Shown here one piece after another: positions 4,444-6,017 of a stretch of 6,017 bases of DNA. Source of the DNA: an uncultured Clostridia bacterium (GTDB taxonomy: Bacteria; Bacillota; Clostridia; Christensenellales; Borkfalkiaceae); NCBI GenBank assembly GCA_947176485.1, contig CAMWQS010000089.1:1-6017 (forward strand). Reading direction: 5' to 3'. The notes under the pieces were generated by a model. The model did not search any database. It was given only the letters and a program-made list of their open reading frames with translations, and was not told where the DNA came from. The position numbers and the translations under genes were made by a program. The stretch's first letter is position 1, and each line of letters begins with the position of its first letter.

Positions 4444-5688
4444 TTATTTCGTAAGTCTTTCTATCGCCAGCTTATAAATTTCAAAACACTTTTCTATTTT
4501 TTCAAAGGTTATATACTCGTTCGCCTTGTGAATGGTCTGTTCTTCACCCGTTTCTTCGGGGCCGAACGCCGCCCCGCACTTTAAGGCGCGTGCATAAGTT
4601 CCCCCGCCGATAGCAACGGGCTGAACGGTCTTGCCCGTTACCTCGTTATAAACCCCGCAAAGGGTCTTGATGAGGAAACAATTCTCGTCGTTATAAAGGG
4701 GTTCTTGCTCGGAAACGATTTCAAACTCAACTCCGCTTTCCTTAATCGGTTTTAAAATATCTTCTTTTTTCATCGTGGCGGGGTAGCGGATATCGCAGGT
4801 TACGCAAATCTCGTCCCCGTTCTGCTCGATTACGTTGGGTGAAAAAGTAAGATACCCCGTTTCGTCACGTAACTCTTTAAGCCCGAAGCACTTGCCGAAA
4901 AGCGCGTCCTTAATAACTTCAAGCCCAAGATATTCCAAAATAGGCTTTATGGCGTTCACGCCCTCGTCGGGGGTAGAGCCGTGCGCCGACTTGCCCACGG
5001 AAACCAGTTTTCCGCCCTCGGTCAAAAGATGGAGGGCAGCTGCCTTGTCCAAATTCAGCGGCGCCATAACTTCGCATCTGTCGCAAACCATATTCGCGTA
5101 CTCGCCGCCCTTAAGCCCCGTAAAAGAGCCGTTCTCTTTAAATTTCAGCTTAATATGCAAAATGCCCTTTTCCGCATAGATAACGGGGAAGTCCGCGTCG
5201 GGCGAAAACCCTTCCTCGGGCATAACGGCGTGCGCCTTATAATATTTAATGCACTCCCAGCCGCTTTCTTCGTTGCAGCCCACTATAAGCTTAATTCTGC
5301 GCTTGGGCTTAAACCCCTCGTCTAAAAGTGCCTTCATTGCGTAAAGCACGCAAATAGCGGGGCCCTTGTCGTCCATTGCGCCTCTGCCCCAGATGCGTTT
5401 GTTTTCGTAATCTATTTCCCCGCCGAACGGGTCGTGCGTCCAACCGCTGCCTGCCGGCACGACGTCAAGGTGGGCAAGAATAGCAAAATCTTTACCCGCG
5501 CCGAACACTACTTCACCCGCGTAGCCGTCGTAATTTTTGGTTTTGAAGCCGAGAAATTCCGCAAGGCCAAGAAAATAATCAAGAGCTTTTTTTGCGCCCG
5601 AACCGAAGGGTGCGCCTTGTTCGGGTTCGCCTTTGGAAGAATTAAATTTGATTATCTGCGATAAGTTTTTCAATATATCGTTAAACAT
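4444..5688 (-). CDS. pepV: PepV-like M20 zinc dipeptidase (Sapep family)
   Basis: From ATG 5688 the product is 414 residues. All residues of a PepV/Sapep dinuclear zinc dipeptidase are visible: His73 in AHLDVVP with Asp75, bridging Asp106 in GRGAMDDKGP, catalytic Glu140 and zinc-binding Glu141 in CNEESG, Asp164 in SPDADFP, and His387 in EEQTIHKANE. SAHGSTP (about 234-240) lies in the lid region. Such cytosolic enzymes cleave dipeptides with unblocked N-termini and supply amino acids. The protein is somewhat shorter than lactobacillar PepV (~470 residues). A frame extension to ATG 5721 is rejected because the -10 box overlaps that codon and no SD precedes it, while AGTAGG precedes 5688. It is followed one base later by a wall-hydrolase-like gene. 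G+C and CG frequency are visibly higher than in the element genes. Confidence 0.92.
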   Translation of the reverse strand: MFNDILKNLSQIIKFNSSKGEPEQGAPFGSGAKKALDYFLGLAEFLGFKTKNYDGYAGEVVFGAGKDFAILAHLDVVPAGSGWTHDPFGGEIDYENKRIWGRGAMDDKGPAICVLYAMKALLDEGFKPKRRIKLIVGCNEESGWECIKYYKAHAVMPEEGFSPDADFPVIYAEKGILHIKLKFKENGSFTGLKGGEYANMVCDRCEVMAPLNLDKAAALHLLTEGGKLVSVGKSAHGSTPDEGVNAIKPILEYLGLEVIKDALFGKCFGLKELRDETGYLTFSPNVIEQNGDEICVTCDIRYPATMKKEDILKPIKESGVEFEIVSEQEPLYNDENCFLIKTLCGVYNEVTGKTVQPVAIGGGTYARALKCGAAFGPEETGEEQTIHKANEYITFEKIEKCFEIYKLAIERLTK

Positions 5689-5719
5689 ATTAAACCTACT
5701 AAAAAAACTTAGTAAAAAC

Positions 5720-5748
5720 ATTATACACTTTTTTTATTTTATTGTAAA
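5720..5748 (-). promoter_or_regulatory. Promoter of the pepV-hydrolase operon
   Basis: On the minus strand TTTACA (5748-5743) and a perfect TATAAT (5725-5720) are 17 bases apart. The start of transcription should fall near 5713, giving a leader of about 25 bases to ATG 5688 with a weak SD-like AGTAGG (5702-5697). The -10 box overlaps the upstream ATG at 5721-5719, which therefore would not be in the transcript. No operator is evident. Confidence 0.8.
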
Positions 5749-6017
5749 ATAAAAAAGATATATTTTTCTGCTTTTGATGTATGATACTACAACCTACTGC
5801 AATGGAAACATCCTAAAATATATTAACAAATCCTAATGAGGTCCCCTACTAATGGAGAATATGAAGTCCCAACAGGCAATCGCTTGTCACCAAGCAAGAA
5901 TTCCAGTGGTAGGATTTCATTGAATTCAATAGAATTGTAAGCCAATGGGATCACAGAGAAAACCCCAAACAACAGAAACTATTGGAAAGACTGTAGTGCA
6001 TTTGATTTGTATTTAAT
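5749..6017. other. Non-coding tail with almost no CpG; possibly foreign (host-like) sequence
   Basis: I find no gene, RNA gene or bacterial signal in these 269 bases; the longest ATG frame I see is about 20 codons (from 5861). Only one CG dinucleotide occurs (near 5881), although C and G are each present at moderate frequency and the neighbouring bacterial gene is full of CG. Runs such as CCAATGGGATCACAGAGAAA have the look of mammalian interspersed-repeat text. This suggests either a contig end joined to vertebrate host DNA or an unusual intergenic stretch. I cannot confirm identity without a search. Confidence 0.5.

Noticed and set aside
4835..5664. Plus-strand frames opposite the PepV-like gene
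   Set aside because: Shadows of a gene with all M20 metal ligands in place.
5861..5923. Short ATG frame of about 20 codons in the right tail
   Set aside because: No SD, no homology signal, and it lies in the CpG-poor possibly foreign segment.
1..6017. CRISPR array or defence system
   Set aside because: No regularly spaced near-identical repeats with unique spacers and no defence-type protein domains are present.

Overview
The window looks like a piece of an uncultured Gram-positive (Bacillota, clostridial-type) chromosome carrying a small mobile element. Support for this comes from strong AGGAGG-type ribosome sites, sigma-70/A promoters, U-tailed hairpin terminators, a clostridial-type large serine recombinase and a PepV-type dipeptidase. 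The exact lineage cannot be read from the sequence. The last ~270 bases have a different character and may not belong to the same genome.

Layout. Positions 1-415 are AT-rich and apparently non-coding. They hold three degenerate tandem repeats (~21-22 bp), a 72-bp-spaced direct repeat and a perfect 12-bp palindrome, an arrangement expected of a replication origin or control region. A plus-strand cassette follows: a 44-residue peptide gene (416-550, GTG start), a HUH-type rolling-circle Rep endonuclease (563-1465), a 189-base spacer rich in hairpins, and a large serine recombinase (1655-3160). A canonical terminator sits inside the recombinase reading frame (3041-3076). A nested palindromic region (3180-3317) follows the recombinase. 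The element probably ends between there and about 3345.

From about 3360 the sequence reads as ordinary chromosome on the minus strand. In transcription order there is a promoter (5748-5720), a PepV-like M20 dipeptidase (5688-4444), a membrane-anchored YiiX/NlpC-P60-like cysteine hydrolase one base downstream (4442-3573), and then a tRNA-Arg(ACG) gene with its own consensus promoter and terminator (3483-3407). The element therefore lies just beyond the tRNA terminator, where it need not damage a host gene.

How the parts may work together: Rep would nick one strand at an origin, probably within the 1-415 repeats, and drive rolling-circle copying. The recombinase would integrate and excise the element. 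No relaxase/coupling protein, capsid gene or cargo gene is visible, so this looks like a minimal replicating integrative element or the right-hand end of a larger one cut off by the window. The two chromosomal enzymes suggest cleavage of short peptides, perhaps wall-derived, but that link is inference.

From about 5750 to the end there is no gene and CpG is nearly absent (one CG in about 260 bases, against CG-rich neighbours). This is more like vertebrate DNA than the adjoining bacterial sequence, so a chimeric assembly end should be considered.
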